Made by a program: the position numbers and the translations under genes
Part shown: positions 16,445 through 26,279 of the stretch, piece by piece
Numbering within the stretch: position 1 is the first letter of the stretch
Layout of the letters: each line of letters opens with the position of its first letter
The notes under the pieces: generated by a model
What the model was told of the DNA's origin: nothing
Database searches by the model: none
The model's input: only the letters and a program-made list of their open reading frames with translations
Assembly (NCBI RefSeq): GCF_001969385.1
Contig: NZ_CP014802.1
Coordinates: 119,959-183,958 of the forward strand
DNA length: 64,000 nucleotides
Direction: 5' to 3'
Source of the DNA: Salipiger profundus
GTDB lineage: Bacteria > Pseudomonadota > Alphaproteobacteria > Rhodobacterales > Rhodobacteraceae

Positions 16445-18550
16445 TCAGCTGAAGAGGAAGTCCGAGGCGTCGAGCTCGGCCGCGGCGACCCCCTCGAGCA
16501 GGATCTCGTGGCCCATCACCGAGATCCGCGCGCCGCCGGAGACGTCGGCGATGTCGAGCATGTCGAAGCTCACGCCGCCCAGCCGGATCAGGTCGCTGCC
16601 GTTCTCGAAGTCGGTGATGACGTCGCGCTCGCCGTTGACCAGCGTGTTGAAGACGAAGAGATCCGCGCCCTCGGAGCCGGTGAGCGTGTCGTTGCCGGTG
16701 CCGCCGTTCAGCGTGTCGTTGTCGCCGCCGCCGATCATCAGGTCGTCGCCGGCACCGCCGCCGAGGAAGTCGTTGCCGGACTCGCCCTGCAGCGTGTCGT
16801 TGCCGTTGCCGGCGCCAAGCGCGTCGTGGCCGGCGCCGCCCTGCAGCAGGTCCTGACCCTCGCCGCCGCCGAGGAAGTCGTTGCCGGTGCCGCCGTCGAC
16901 TGTGTCGTTGCCGTAGCTGCCCGCCAGCGTGTCGTCGCCGTCGTTGCCCAGCACGGTATCGTTGCCCCAGCCGCCCGAGGCGGCGTCCTGGTCGGCGCCG
17001 GCGTCGATGTAGTCGTCGTCGTTGCCGCCGCCGATCACGTCGTTGCCGCTGTTGCCGTAGAGGCTGTCGTTGCCGTCGCTGCCGCCGATGGAGTCGTTGC
17101 CGAGACCGCCCTCGGCGTAGTCGTCGCCCTCGTGCAGCGCGATGTTGTCGTGGTTGTTGCCACCGTAGACCACGTCGTTGCCGGCCCGGCCGAGCAGCGA
17201 GTCGTTGCCCTGGCCGCCGTAGATCGTGTCGCTGCCCTCGAGCCCGTCGAGGAAGTCGTTGCCGAGGTAGCCGTAGAGCGCGTCGGGGCCGCTCTCGCCG
17301 GTCAGGATGTCGTTGCCGTCGGTGCCGGTGACGGTGCTCGGCGTGCCCACGAGATCGGCCGCCTCGAGGCTGCCGTCAAGGAAGGCGAAGGTCTCGACGC
17401 CCTCGACGTAGTCGGTCTCGGCGCCGATCCCGACGAGGAAGCCGCTGCCGCTGACGGTGATCGTCGCGGCCGACTGCTGCACGTCCCAGACCGCGCGGTC
17501 GTTGCCGGTGCCGCCGATCAGCGTGTCGTTGCCCGCCCCGCCCGTGAGCGTGTCGTTGCCGGCGCCCGCGTCGAGCAGGTTGTCGGCATCATTGCCGGTG
17601 AGCGCGTCGTTGCCCGCGCCGGTGAAGAGATCCTCGATCACCGTGCCGGGCATGATGAGGAGGTTGCCGGTGTAGCCCTCGAGGTTCGAGGCCTGCCCGC
17701 CCACCAGGGTGATCCGCTGCGCCACGTTCGAGGGGCTGACGTCGATCGTGTCGTGGCCGCCGTGATCGTAGATCGTCATGGCCAGCGCCCCGGAGGCGAC
17801 ATCCGCGCCCGGCCCGCCGTCGTAGAGCGCGGCGAAGAGCGTGCCGAGCAGCCCGTCGACCGTGCTGCCCGCGCCCCAGACCGTGTCGCCCGCGGTCTCG
17901 GTCGAGGCGCCGTAGAGCGCCTGCGCGGCGAGGATGTCGACGGTCATCGGGGTGACGAGCTCGGCGTAGCTGGCGGTGACCGTGGGGTTGGCGGTCTGCC
18001 AGATGTAGGACATCACCGAGAGCTGCCAGCTGTCGTTGGTGAAGATCGCGTCGTCGTAGCTGGTGCCGCCGCCGTCGTAGGGGCCCATGTGGCCGAGCCC
18101 CAGCGCGTGGCCGATCTCGTGGATGTAGGTCTGCAGGCCGTAGTCGCCGATCCGCGTGCCCTCGTTGGCGATCCAGCCGGTCGAGATGTTGACCTCCGCC
18201 GACTGGGTGTTGCCGCCCGAGGTGATGTAGGTCGAAAACGCCCCGCCCAGATCGTCGCGGAAGGTGATGTCGGCCCCGGAGGAGACCTGGACGAAGTCGA
18301 GGTCGGCCACCATCTCCCAGGCGCCGAGCGCCCAGAGCGCGAGCTGCTGCCCCTCGGCGGTGAGACCGGAGACGTCGTAGGTGATCTGGTTGCTTCCGGA
18401 GGTGTCGAAGGAGCTGGCGTAGCCGCCGGTGGCGGCCCAGTAGCCACTGACGAGATAGTCGCGCATCTCGGCCAGGGAGCCGGTCAGCGTGGGTGCCGCG
18501 AGGGCGGTTCCCGCCCCGGTTGAATTGATCGTTCCTGCGTGGGTCGACAT
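16445..18550 (-). CDS. Serralysin-like metalloprotease with RTX repeats
   Basis: 701 residues. An M10 metzincin domain (about 45-215) has the zinc motif HEIGHALGLGH at 144-154 and a Met-turn at M180 (SVMSY). Then come a hydrophobic beta region and about 20 RTX nonapeptides of the GGxGNDxLx type (about 310-345 and 415-660). A typical C-terminal type I secretion signal region ends ELDASDFLFS. Such enzymes are exported by a type I system, bind calcium outside the cell and degrade proteins. No Sec signal peptide is present, as expected. No T1SS genes are in the window. It is transcribed divergently from the polysaccharide cluster. Confidence 0.93.
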   Translation of the reverse strand: MSTHAGTINSTGAGTALAAPTLTGSLAEMRDYLVSGYWAATGGYASSFDTSGSNQITYDVSGLTAEGQQLALWALGAWEMVADLDFVQVSSGADITFRDDLGGAFSTYITSGGNTQSAEVNISTGWIANEGTRIGDYGLQTYIHEIGHALGLGHMGPYDGGGTSYDDAIFTNDSWQLSVMSYIWQTANPTVTASYAELVTPMTVDILAAQALYGASTETAGDTVWGAGSTVDGLLGTLFAALYDGGPGADVASGALAMTIYDHGGHDTIDVSPSNVAQRITLVGGQASNLEGYTGNLLIMPGTVIEDLFTGAGNDALTGNDADNLLDAGAGNDTLTGGAGNDTLIGGTGNDRAVWDVQQSAATITVSGSGFLVGIGAETDYVEGVETFAFLDGSLEAADLVGTPSTVTGTDGNDILTGESGPDALYGYLGNDFLDGLEGSDTIYGGQGNDSLLGRAGNDVVYGGNNHDNIALHEGDDYAEGGLGNDSIGGSDGNDSLYGNSGNDVIGGGNDDDYIDAGADQDAASGGWGNDTVLGNDGDDTLAGSYGNDTVDGGTGNDFLGGGEGQDLLQGGAGHDALGAGNGNDTLQGESGNDFLGGGAGDDLMIGGGDNDTLNGGTGNDTLTGSEGADLFVFNTLVNGERDVITDFENGSDLIRLGGVSFDMLDIADVSGGARISVMGHEILLEGVAAAELDASDFLFS

Positions 18551-18827
18551 GTCTGTATCTGCTCCGGCTGCCTCGGGTCCCGCGCACAGGGCGGCAGGCC
18601 ACGTCCTACATTGTTATGGGTTGTTTCTTCCTGAACACGCATGGCAACTCAATGGCCCGGTCGCACGAAGCGCGCCCAGCGTGACCGGAAACCTGCAGTT
18701 TTCCGCGGCCTCCGGAGCCCCGCGGACAAGCCGCTTGCGCGACGGCGGGGATGTGTTCTAGGAACGCACGGATTGACGCGGCTTCTGCGAAGGGGCCCTT
18801 GTTCTTCGTGGAAGAAGTGACCGCCTG

Positions 18828-21146
18828 ATGCCGTTTTCCGTGCGCGTCGTGCTTGCCGTTTACCGGCCCGACCCCGATCATTTCGAAACCCAGATCCGCT
18901 CGCTGGCCGCCCAGACCCACCCTCCCGAACGCGTCTACCTCGTCATCGCCGACCGCAGCTCGGGTCCGCTTGCCGAACGGCTCGCCGGGGCCGCCGGGCT
19001 GGCGTGCGCGCTGGTCGAGCCCGACAGCGATCTCGACGCGGTGCGCGCCTTCGAGGCCGGGCTCGCGGCGGCGCTCGAGGACGCGGACGACGACACGCTG
19101 ATCGCCGCCTGCGACCAGGACGACCTGTGGCATCCCGACCGGCTCGCCGCCGGGATCGAGGCGCTGGAGAAGACAGGCGCCGACATGGTCCATTCCGACG
19201 CGCGGCTGGTCGACGGCACCGGCGCGGTGATCCACGAGTCGATGTTCCGCTTCGAGCGGCGCCGCAAGGATCCCGGCCTGCGCGGGCTGCTCTACCGCAA
19301 CAACATCACCGGCATGACCCTGCTGATGCGGGCCCGGGTGGGCCGCATCGCCCTGCCCTTCCCGGCCCAGAGCGGCGTGCATTTCTACCACGACCTGTGG
19401 TTCGGGCTGATCGCCGCCGCCCTCGGCGGGGTGACGCTGGTGGACCGGCCGCTGGTCGATTACCGCCAGCACGGCGGCAACGTCGTGGGCGCGGTCGACC
19501 GGGGCGGCCGCTGGCGGCTGCCGCGCTGGCGCAAGCTCGACGAGGTCTGGATGCGCCGCGAGGCGGCAAGCTACGCGCTGGCGCGCTACCTCGCCCATGC
19601 GCTCTATCACCGGATGATCGAGGCGGTGGCCGACGGTCGCCTGAAGGAAGGCCAGGCCACGCTGTCACCGTTGCGCCCCTTCCTGCGCCGCTACCGCGGC
19701 GGCGGGCGCATCTTCCTCGATGCGCTGGGGCTGGCGGCGCGCCTGCACGGGCAGCTGGCCCGCATCGCGCTCGGCTTCTCGGTGGTGGCGCTCGGCCGCA
19801 ACGTCTGGATCCTGCGCGAGGCGCTGGGACCGGGCCGGAACGAGGCGCTCGACCGCTTCGACACGCGGCTCTACAGCCTGTCGCCGGGAATGCCGCCGGC
19901 GGCCCCGAACCTGCCCGAGGACCGCGACCCCGGCGCCCCCGACCCGCGCGAGCAGGAACCCGCGCCGTTCCAGCTCTATACCGACCAGCGCAAGGAGCCG
20001 TCGTGGACGCCGGAGTTCACCGCCGACGGCCCGGCGGTCAACGTGCTGATCCCGACGCTGAACCCGACCGAGATCTTCGCCGGCATCGTCACCGCGCTGG
20101 ACATCGGCCTGGGGCTGGCGGAACGCGGGCTGAACGTGCGCTTCATCGCCACCGACCTGCCGGTCTCGGCCTTCTCGACCTCGCGCGCCTTCGTGAAACG
20201 GCGGCTGACGGAGCAGGCGGTCGCGGCGGGGGCCGCGGACCGCATCGAGCTCTACTGCGGGGTGACCGGCAGCACGGTGCCATCGCATAGGGACGATCTC
20301 TTCATCGCCACCGCCTGGTGGAGCGCCCATGTCGCCGACAAGCTGATCCGCCGCCACGGCTACACCCACACCCGTTTCAGCTACCTGATCCAGGATTTCG
20401 AGCCCAACTTCTACGCCTGGGGCCCCGAGTTCGCTGACGCCTGGGCGAGCTACGAGCTGGACTTCCGGCCGGTGTTCAACACCACGTTGATCCGCGACTA
20501 CGTGGCGGCCCAGGGCTTCGGGTTCGCCCATGCCCCCGACGCGCTGGCCTTCCATCCCGCCATCGACATCTCGCGCTACGCCGCCGGCACCCGGCCCGAC
20601 CGGGGCGGCAAGCCACGGCGGCTGGCGCTCTACGGGCGCCCCGAGGTGCCGCGCAACATGTATGCCACCGCCATCGAGGCGGTGGCGCGGTTCACCAACT
20701 CGCTCGACCTCACCCCCGACGACATCGAGATCGTCTCGGTCGGGCTGCGCCACGGTCCCGTGGCGGTCTACGAGAAGAACGTGGTGCGCAGTCTCGGCAA
20801 GCTCGCCTGGGAGGATTACCCGGGCTTCCTGCTCGACTGCGACCTCGGGCTCTCGCTGATGTATTCGCCCCACCCCAGCCACCCGCCGATCGAGATGGCG
20901 GCATCGGGCATGCGGGTGGTCACCAACCACTTCGGGCCGAAGGACCTGAGCACGCTCAGCCCGGCGATCCTGTCCACCGAGGCCACCGGCCCGGCGGTGG
21001 CCGAGGCGCTGGAGCGGGCCTGGACGATGCCGCCGGTCACCCCGGCCGAGCGGCGGATCGACCTTGGCCAGCTTGGCCTTTCTCCCGACGCCATGGTAGA
21101 GCAGCTTGCCCGCGCGTTGCGCCGCGAGCTGGAAGCCGAAAGCTGA
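18828..21146 (+). CDS. Two-domain glycosyltransferase: GT2 plus WsaF-like domain
   Basis: 772 residues. Residues 1-250 are a GT-A glycosyltransferase (VVLAVYRPDP start, DQDDLWHPDR metal/nucleotide motif at about 98-107). A Pro-rich linker follows at about 350-390. Residues 400-770 resemble the WsaF rhamnosyltransferase fold, with VNVLIPTLNPTEIFAGI, FSYLIQDFEPNFYAWGPEF and a C-terminal HPSHPPIEMAASGMRVV nucleotide-sugar site. It is probably rhamnan-type or similar polymer assembly with both activities in one chain. First gene of the rightward cluster; the next gene starts seven bases after its stop. Confidence 0.82.
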   Translation: MPFSVRVVLAVYRPDPDHFETQIRSLAAQTHPPERVYLVIADRSSGPLAERLAGAAGLACALVEPDSDLDAVRAFEAGLAAALEDADDDTLIAACDQDDLWHPDRLAAGIEALEKTGADMVHSDARLVDGTGAVIHESMFRFERRRKDPGLRGLLYRNNITGMTLLMRARVGRIALPFPAQSGVHFYHDLWFGLIAAALGGVTLVDRPLVDYRQHGGNVVGAVDRGGRWRLPRWRKLDEVWMRREAASYALARYLAHALYHRMIEAVADGRLKEGQATLSPLRPFLRRYRGGGRIFLDALGLAARLHGQLARIALGFSVVALGRNVWILREALGPGRNEALDRFDTRLYSLSPGMPPAAPNLPEDRDPGAPDPREQEPAPFQLYTDQRKEPSWTPEFTADGPAVNVLIPTLNPTEIFAGIVTALDIGLGLAERGLNVRFIATDLPVSAFSTSRAFVKRRLTEQAVAAGAADRIELYCGVTGSTVPSHRDDLFIATAWWSAHVADKLIRRHGYTHTRFSYLIQDFEPNFYAWGPEFADAWASYELDFRPVFNTTLIRDYVAAQGFGFAHAPDALAFHPAIDISRYAAGTRPDRGGKPRRLALYGRPEVPRNMYATAIEAVARFTNSLDLTPDDIEIVSVGLRHGPVAVYEKNVVRSLGKLAWEDYPGFLLDCDLGLSLMYSPHPSHPPIEMAASGMRVVTNHFGPKDLSTLSPAILSTEATGPAVAEALERAWTMPPVTPAERRIDLGQLGLSPDAMVEQLARALRRELEAES

Positions 21147-21152
21147 CAACGC

Positions 21153-21977
21153 ATGACACGACGTATCCTCCTTCACATCGGCTCGCCGAAATGCGGCTCG
21201 ACCTACCTGCAGCAGGTGATGCTGAAGAACGACCGGCTGCTGGCCGCCAACGGCGTGCGCTACCCGCATGACGGCAGCCGCCACCCGGGCAACGCCGCCG
21301 AGATCGACAAGCTCAGCGCCGCGCAGCTCGAAGGGTTCTTCAAGGACGACACGCACACGGTGATCCTCAGCCACGAGGATCTCTTCGCCGTTGCCGGGCG
21401 CGGCAAGACGCTCGCCGATCTGGCCGGGCAGGCCGGGATCGAGGTGCAGGTGCTGGCCTTCCTGCGGCCCTTCAGCGAGTTCATCTTCGGCGACTACTCG
21501 CAGTTCATGAAGCAGCATTTCGACGTCTGGCTGAAGAACCGCAAACCCTACGGCGGGCGCGGCTTCGAGCAGTTCGCGGTCGACCGCTGCCGCAACCTCA
21601 GCCCGGTGGGCTACTTCAAGGCGTGGAACCGGCTGTTCCCCGAACCCGGGCTGATCCTCGCCAGTCACCGCGACATCCGCAAGGTGATCGAGGCGGAGAT
21701 CGGCGCGCTCGAGGGCATGGTCTGGGAGGTGCCGCGCGACAGCACCAACCCCTCGCTGCGCATGGAGGACTGCGACCGGCTCGCCGCCGGGCTCGCCGAT
21801 CCCGACGCGCCGGCCGGCGCCCTGCGCGAGGCCTTCCGGCAGGCCTTCACCCTCACCGGCGAGCCCGACGCCGGCAAGACGGCCGAGCGCCGCGCCTGGA
21901 TCGAGGCGCTCTTCGCCCGCCAGAACGAGGAACTGCTGAAGGAATTCGGCTTCGACAACCGGATTCCGACGTCCTAA
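21153..21977 (+). CDS. Sulfotransferase-like protein
   Basis: 274 residues. The N-terminal P-loop LLHIGSPKCGSTYLQQ (5-20) is the 5'-phosphosulfate-binding loop of PAPS-dependent sulfotransferases. The second, 3'-phosphate-binding motif is not obvious. It could instead be a related nucleotide-binding protein. Its place between a glycosyltransferase and ugd suggests modification of the polysaccharide. Confidence 0.7.
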   Translation: MTRRILLHIGSPKCGSTYLQQVMLKNDRLLAANGVRYPHDGSRHPGNAAEIDKLSAAQLEGFFKDDTHTVILSHEDLFAVAGRGKTLADLAGQAGIEVQVLAFLRPFSEFIFGDYSQFMKQHFDVWLKNRKPYGGRGFEQFAVDRCRNLSPVGYFKAWNRLFPEPGLILASHRDIRKVIEAEIGALEGMVWEVPRDSTNPSLRMEDCDRLAAGLADPDAPAGALREAFRQAFTLTGEPDAGKTAERRAWIEALFARQNEELLKEFGFDNRIPTS

Positions 21978-22037
21978 CAATACTGCAAGAGGCGCGTGGA
22001 CCCGGTTCGCCGCTCTGGGACAATCAGGAGAGACCGA

Positions 22038-23204
22038 ATGAAGGTTGCCGTTGCGGGCCTTGGCTACGTTGGCCTATCGAACGCCGTTCTGCTGGCGCAG
22101 AACAACCCGGTCACCGCTGTCGATATCTCGACGGAGCGCGTATCTCTGGTCAATGACCGCAAGTGCCCGATCGTCGATGCCGAGCTCGAGGATTTCCTCG
22201 CCAACCGTCCGCTGCAGCTGACCGCGACGACGGATCCGGGCCAAGCCTACGCCGATGCCGATTACGTCATCGTCGCCACCCCCACCAATTACGACCCGAA
22301 GACCAACTACTTCGACACTTCCAGCGTCAAGGCGGTCATCGCCGAGGTGATCGCCGCCAATCCGCAGGCGACCATCGTCATCAAGTCGACCATCCCCGTG
22401 GGCTACGTGCGCCACATCCGCCGCGAGTTCGAGACCGACCAGGTGATCTTCTCGCCCGAGTTCCTCCGCGAGGGCCGGGCGCTTTACGACAACCTGCACC
22501 CCTCGCGCATCATCGTGGGCGAACGCTCCGAGCGGGCGCGCGTCTTCGCCGACCTGCTGCTCGAGGGCGCCGAGGAGACCGACGTCCAGGTGCTCTTCAC
22601 CGACCCCGACGAGGCCGAGGCGATCAAGCTCTTCGCCAACACCTACCTCGCGATGCGGGTGGCCTTCTTCAACGAGCTCGACAGCTATTCGCTGGCCGGC
22701 GGCATGGACAGCCGCCAGATCATCGAGGGCGTCAGCCTCGATCCGCGCATCGGCAGCCACTACAACAACCCCTCCTTCGGCTACGGCGGCTACTGCCTGC
22801 CCAAGGACACCAAGCAGCTGCTGGCCAACTACAGCCACGTGCCGCAGAACCTGATCCGCGCCATCGTGGATGCCAACCGCACGCGGAAGGATTTCCTGTC
22901 CGACCAGATCCTGATGCGCGGGCCCAAGGTGGTGGGCATCTACCGGCTGGTGATGAAGGCCGGCTCGGACAACTTCCGCCAGAGCTCGATCCAGGGGATC
23001 ATGAAGCGGCTGAAGGCCAAGGGCGTCGAGGTGATCGTCCACGAGCCGGTGCTGGAAGAGCCCGACTTCTTCCGCAGCCGCGTGGTCAACGACCTCGAGG
23101 CCTTCAAGGCCGAGGCCGACCTCATCGTCGCCAACCGCCTGACCGACGACATCCGCGACGTCGCGGACAAGGTCTTCACCCGCGACCTGTTCGGAGCCGA
23201 CTGA
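22038..23204 (+). CDS. ugd: UDP-glucose 6-dehydrogenase
   Basis: 388 residues, the short bacterial Ugd form. The NAD-binding site is [14 protein letters not shown] (3-16). Catalytic Cys253 lies in [16 protein letters not shown]. Substrate-binding segments [16 protein letters not shown] and [19 protein letters not shown] are present. It makes UDP-glucuronic acid, the usual acidic precursor for capsule or EPS. Start at 22038 is set by AGGAG seven bases upstream; a frame continues to 21996 without an RBS. Confidence 0.95.
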   Translation: MKVAVAGLGYVGLSNAVLLAQNNPVTAVDISTERVSLVNDRKCPIVDAELEDFLANRPLQLTATTDPGQAYADADYVIVATPTNYDPKTNYFDTSSVKAVIAEVIAANPQATIVIKSTIPVGYVRHIRREFETDQVIFSPEFLREGRALYDNLHPSRIIVGERSERARVFADLLLEGAEETDVQVLFTDPDEAEAIKLFANTYLAMRVAFFNELDSYSLAGGMDSRQIIEGVSLDPRIGSHYNNPSFGYGGYCLPKDTKQLLANYSHVPQNLIRAIVDANRTRKDFLSDQILMRGPKVVGIYRLVMKAGSDNFRQSSIQGIMKRLKAKGVEVIVHEPVLEEPDFFRSRVVNDLEAFKAEADLIVANRLTDDIRDVADKVFTRDLFGAD

Positions 23205-23318
23205 AGCGCAAGGCGGGGGCAAAGGGTTAACGCACGCTTGCCGCCGCGCGCGGCGGGGTAAGGGGCGCTTTGCGCTTTGGTGGAATGGTCCGGACAGGAT
23301 CATTTCCCGGAGGCCCCC

Positions 23319-23978
23319 ATGACCGAGAACTCGCCCCGCCTCGGCCTGCCCTACCTGATGCCGGCGCAGGCCCAGAAGCATGTCACCCACAACGAGGCGC
23401 TCGAGCGGCTGGACCTGCTGGCGCAATGCGTGCTGGCCGGGCTCGGCAGCGTCACGCCGCCCGCGACGCCCGCACCGGGCGAGACCCATGCGCTCGGGGC
23501 CGCCCCCACCGGCGCCTGGGCCGGCCACGCCGGCGAGATCGCCTATTGGACCGGGGTCGCCTGGACCTTCACCGCCCCGCGCGAGGGCTGGCGCGCCTGG
23601 GATGCCGCCGGCGGCCGCGCCGAGGCCTATCACCGGGGCAACGTGCTGGGCGCGGTGGGCGGCGCCGGCGGCAGCCCCACGGGGGCGCTCTTCGAACACG
23701 GCAGCACGGCGAACGGCCAGTACATGCGCGCCGCCGGCGGGCTGCAGATCTGCTGGCACGAGATCACCACCAGCGCCTCCGCCACCACCGACTGGACCTT
23801 CCCGGCGCTCTTCGCGGCACCGCCGGTCTGCTTCGGCACGCCGCATGGCGGGCTCGACGCGGTGAGCCTGCGCACCGCGCTGATCGACCACAATTCCGCC
23901 GGCTTCAACACGATCGACGGCAGCGGCGCCCGGGTGGCCCAGTCGCTGCGGGTGCTGGCACTCGGGCTCTGGAGCTGA
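23319..23978 (+). CDS. DUF2793-type protein
   Basis: 219 residues beginning MTENSPRLGLPYLMPAQAQKHVTHNEALERLD, the signature of the DUF2793 family common in Rhodobacterales, where it is often near phage-tail or surface genes. The middle (AGEIAYWTGVAWTFTAPREGWRAWD) is beta-rich, and the C-terminal half resembles a fibre tip. GGAGG six bases upstream fixes the start. Its function in an EPS cluster is unknown; a surface or carbohydrate-binding role is a guess. Confidence 0.75.
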   Translation: MTENSPRLGLPYLMPAQAQKHVTHNEALERLDLLAQCVLAGLGSVTPPATPAPGETHALGAAPTGAWAGHAGEIAYWTGVAWTFTAPREGWRAWDAAGGRAEAYHRGNVLGAVGGAGGSPTGALFEHGSTANGQYMRAAGGLQICWHEITTSASATTDWTFPALFAAPPVCFGTPHGGLDAVSLRTALIDHNSAGFNTIDGSGARVAQSLRVLALGLWS

Positions 23979-24054
23979 CCGGCCCCGCATTGCCCCGCTT
24001 CCGGCCCTGCTCTATCCTCGCCCCGAAGACACGGGAAAGAGCAGGACCGGCACC

Positions 24055-24219
24055 ATGGACAGCCCTCGCGCAGAGGACCCCGAGACACTGCTGCGCGAGC
24101 TCAGGGCGCGCAACCGCATCCTGCTGGCGCAGGCCGAGACGCTGCGCGCGGCGCTGGCCGAGCGCGAGGAGGAGATCGTCCGCCTGACCCGCCGGCTGCG
24201 CCAGTCCGAGGGCCTATGA
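24055..24219 (+). CDS. 54-residue coiled-coil microprotein
   Basis: A short gene (MDSPRAEDPETLLRELRARN...) whose ATGA stop overlaps the start of the next glycosyltransferase, so translation is coupled. The whole chain is a charged amphipathic helix with leucine heptads (TLLRELRARNRILLAQAETL). Similar coiled-coil partners occur at 42.6-46.7 kb. Possible role: a scaffold for glycosyltransferases. Supported by the overlap and codon bias, not by homology. Confidence 0.6.
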   Translation: MDSPRAEDPETLLRELRARNRILLAQAETLRAALAEREEEIVRLTRRLRQSEGL

Positions 24220-26159
24220 CCCCCGATCCGGCGCTGTTCGACACCGATCCGCTCACCGTCATCCGCGACAGCGCGCTGTTCGATCCCGACTGGTATCTCG
24301 CGCGCTACCCGGATGTGGCGCGCAGCGGCATGGAGCCGGCGGCGCATTTCCACTTCATCGGCGACGGCCTCGGGCGCGACCCGGGGCCGGGGTTCTCGAC
24401 GCGGGGCTATCTCGCGCTGAACCCGGACGTGGCGCAGGCCGGGGTGCCGGCGCTGCTGCACTACCTGCGCTCGGGCCGGCGCGAGGGCCGGTCGCCGCAT
24501 CCGCCGGTGATCCCGCCCGCGCGGGCGCCGGGCCGGGCCGGGCACCTGCGGACGCTGCTCGAGACCGGCGGGCTCGACGCCGGCCCCCGCGCCGCGCTCG
24601 ACGCCCTCGCCAACGCCCCCGGGCCCGAGAGCGCCGCCGCCTGCGAGACGCTGGCGCTGCATGCGCTGAACGCGGGCGATCGGGCCGGAGCAGAGACGTA
24701 TCTCGACCTCTGGGAGGCGCGCGGCGCGGCGCCGGAGACCCTCGCCCCGCTGCGGATCTGTGCCGCCATGGCATCCGGCGACCGGGCGGCGGCCAAGGCC
24801 CGCTACCGCGATGGCCCGCCCACCCCCGACCTGCATCTCGCCGCCACCCGCCTCGGCGCGGACGCCGAGGCGCGGCTGCCGGCGCTCGCCGCGGCCTTCG
24901 CGGCGCAGGGGCTCGCGGCCCCACGCCTGCGGCCGCCCGAGCGCCGGGGCCTGCTGCGCCGCACCGCGCTTCCGGGCTTCGACCGGCTCGATGCCGGCGC
25001 CGGGATCGCGCCGCCGCAGCCCGCCCCCGCGCCACGGGTCAGCGTGCTGATGGCGGTGCACGACGGCGCCGCCACCCTGCCCGCCGCGCTGCGCGCGCTG
25101 GCGCGGCAGAGCCTGACCGACTGGGAGCTGATCGTCGTCGACGACGCCAGCCGCGACCGCAGCGCCGCGCTGGTCGAGGCCGCCGCCGCCACGGATCCGC
25201 GCATCCGGCTGCTGCGGCTGGTGCGCAACGGCGGCGCCTATGCGGCGCGCAACGCCGGTCTCGCCGAGGCGCGCGGGCGCTGGGTCACGCTGATGGACGC
25301 CGACGACTGGGCCCACCCCGAGAAGCTCGCCCGGCAGGTGGCCCATCTCGAGGCACGGCCATGGCTGCCGGGCTGTCTTGCCAGCCAGGCGCGACTCGCC
25401 CCCGACCTGCGGCTCAGCCGCTGGACCGGCACCGGCGCCATGATCCACGAGGACCTGTCCTCGCTGATGCTGCCGCGCGAGATCCTGCGCGATCATCTCG
25501 GCGGCTGGGACGCGCTGCGCGTGTCGGCCGATTCCGAGCTGCTGCGCCGGGTGCGCCGGCTGTTCGGAGAGACCTCGGTCGCGCCCCTTCCGGAGATGCT
25601 CTCGCTGCAGCGCGACGCCGGCGACAACGCCACCGCCGATCCCGCCACCGGCATGGGCTGGTTCTACTACGGCGCCCGGCGCGAATACTTCGAGGCGCAG
25701 GAGGCTTATCACGCCACCGCGCCCAGCCTGCGCTACCGGCCCGGAGGGCCGCGCCCCTTCCCGGTGCCGGCGATCCTGCAGCCGGGCTGGCAGCCCGGGA
25801 AGCCGGGCCTGTTGCGGCTTGATCGGGTCTACGCGGGGCTGTTCCAGCGCCCCGACGCGGGGCTCTCGCAACTGCTCGCATGGCTCGACGAGGACGCCGC
25901 GGCGGGCCGCACGGCGGGGCTGGTGCCGCTCTGGTCCAGCCGGCTCGCGCCCGGTGACGGGCTGGCCATGCAGCCCGCCCTGCGCGCCCGCATCGACGGC
26001 GCGACGGTGCAGGTGCTGACCTACGGCATGGAGGCCGAGGCGGAGGTCTTCCGCCGCCTGCCTGGCCAGGTCGCCGAGGAGCCGCAGCGCTACCTGCCCC
26101 GGGTGCGCAGCGGCGGGCGGGCGGTGCTCGAACCGGGCCGGCCTCCCGCCGCCGGCTGA
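24216..26159 (+). CDS. GT2 glycosyltransferase with N-terminal WYL..YPDV repeats
   Basis: 647 residues. The N-terminus has two copies of a motif found in many EPS proteins: FDPDWYLARYPDVARSG...HFHFIGDGLGRDPGP (22-56) and TRGYLALNPDVAQAG...LLHYLRSGRREGR. A helical region follows, then a GT2 domain from about 275 (VSVLMAVHDGAATLPAALRALARQS, VVDDASRD, MDADDWAHPEK). A paralogue with the same plan lies at 49.4 kb. Donor and acceptor are unknown. Confidence 0.87.
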   Translation: MTPDPALFDTDPLTVIRDSALFDPDWYLARYPDVARSGMEPAAHFHFIGDGLGRDPGPGFSTRGYLALNPDVAQAGVPALLHYLRSGRREGRSPHPPVIPPARAPGRAGHLRTLLETGGLDAGPRAALDALANAPGPESAAACETLALHALNAGDRAGAETYLDLWEARGAAPETLAPLRICAAMASGDRAAAKARYRDGPPTPDLHLAATRLGADAEARLPALAAAFAAQGLAAPRLRPPERRGLLRRTALPGFDRLDAGAGIAPPQPAPAPRVSVLMAVHDGAATLPAALRALARQSLTDWELIVVDDASRDRSAALVEAAAATDPRIRLLRLVRNGGAYAARNAGLAEARGRWVTLMDADDWAHPEKLARQVAHLEARPWLPGCLASQARLAPDLRLSRWTGTGAMIHEDLSSLMLPREILRDHLGGWDALRVSADSELLRRVRRLFGETSVAPLPEMLSLQRDAGDNATADPATGMGWFYYGARREYFEAQEAYHATAPSLRYRPGGPRPFPVPAILQPGWQPGKPGLLRLDRVYAGLFQRPDAGLSQLLAWLDEDAAAGRTAGLVPLWSSRLAPGDGLAMQPALRARIDGATVQVLTYGMEAEAEVFRRLPGQVAEEPQRYLPRVRSGGRAVLEPGRPPAAG

Positions 26160-26279
26160 GCCGCGCGGGCGGCTGGCAATGGGCCCCGTCATCGGCTAAG
26201 GATCGGGACAAAAGACGGACAACGAAGCCGGAGGGGCGGACATGTGGGCGGAAGGCCGAAGCGCAGCGGAGGGCTGCGC

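Noticed and set aside
16307..18523. A 738-codon frame on the + strand opposite the RTX protease
   Set aside because: It is the exact antisense of the Gly/Asp-rich repeats, which turns into Val/Ala/Arg runs. The minus-strand frame has a full metzincin site and RTX motifs.
19665..21980. A 771-codon frame on the - strand
   Set aside because: Antisense of two real genes with recognised domains; composition is that of a shadow frame.
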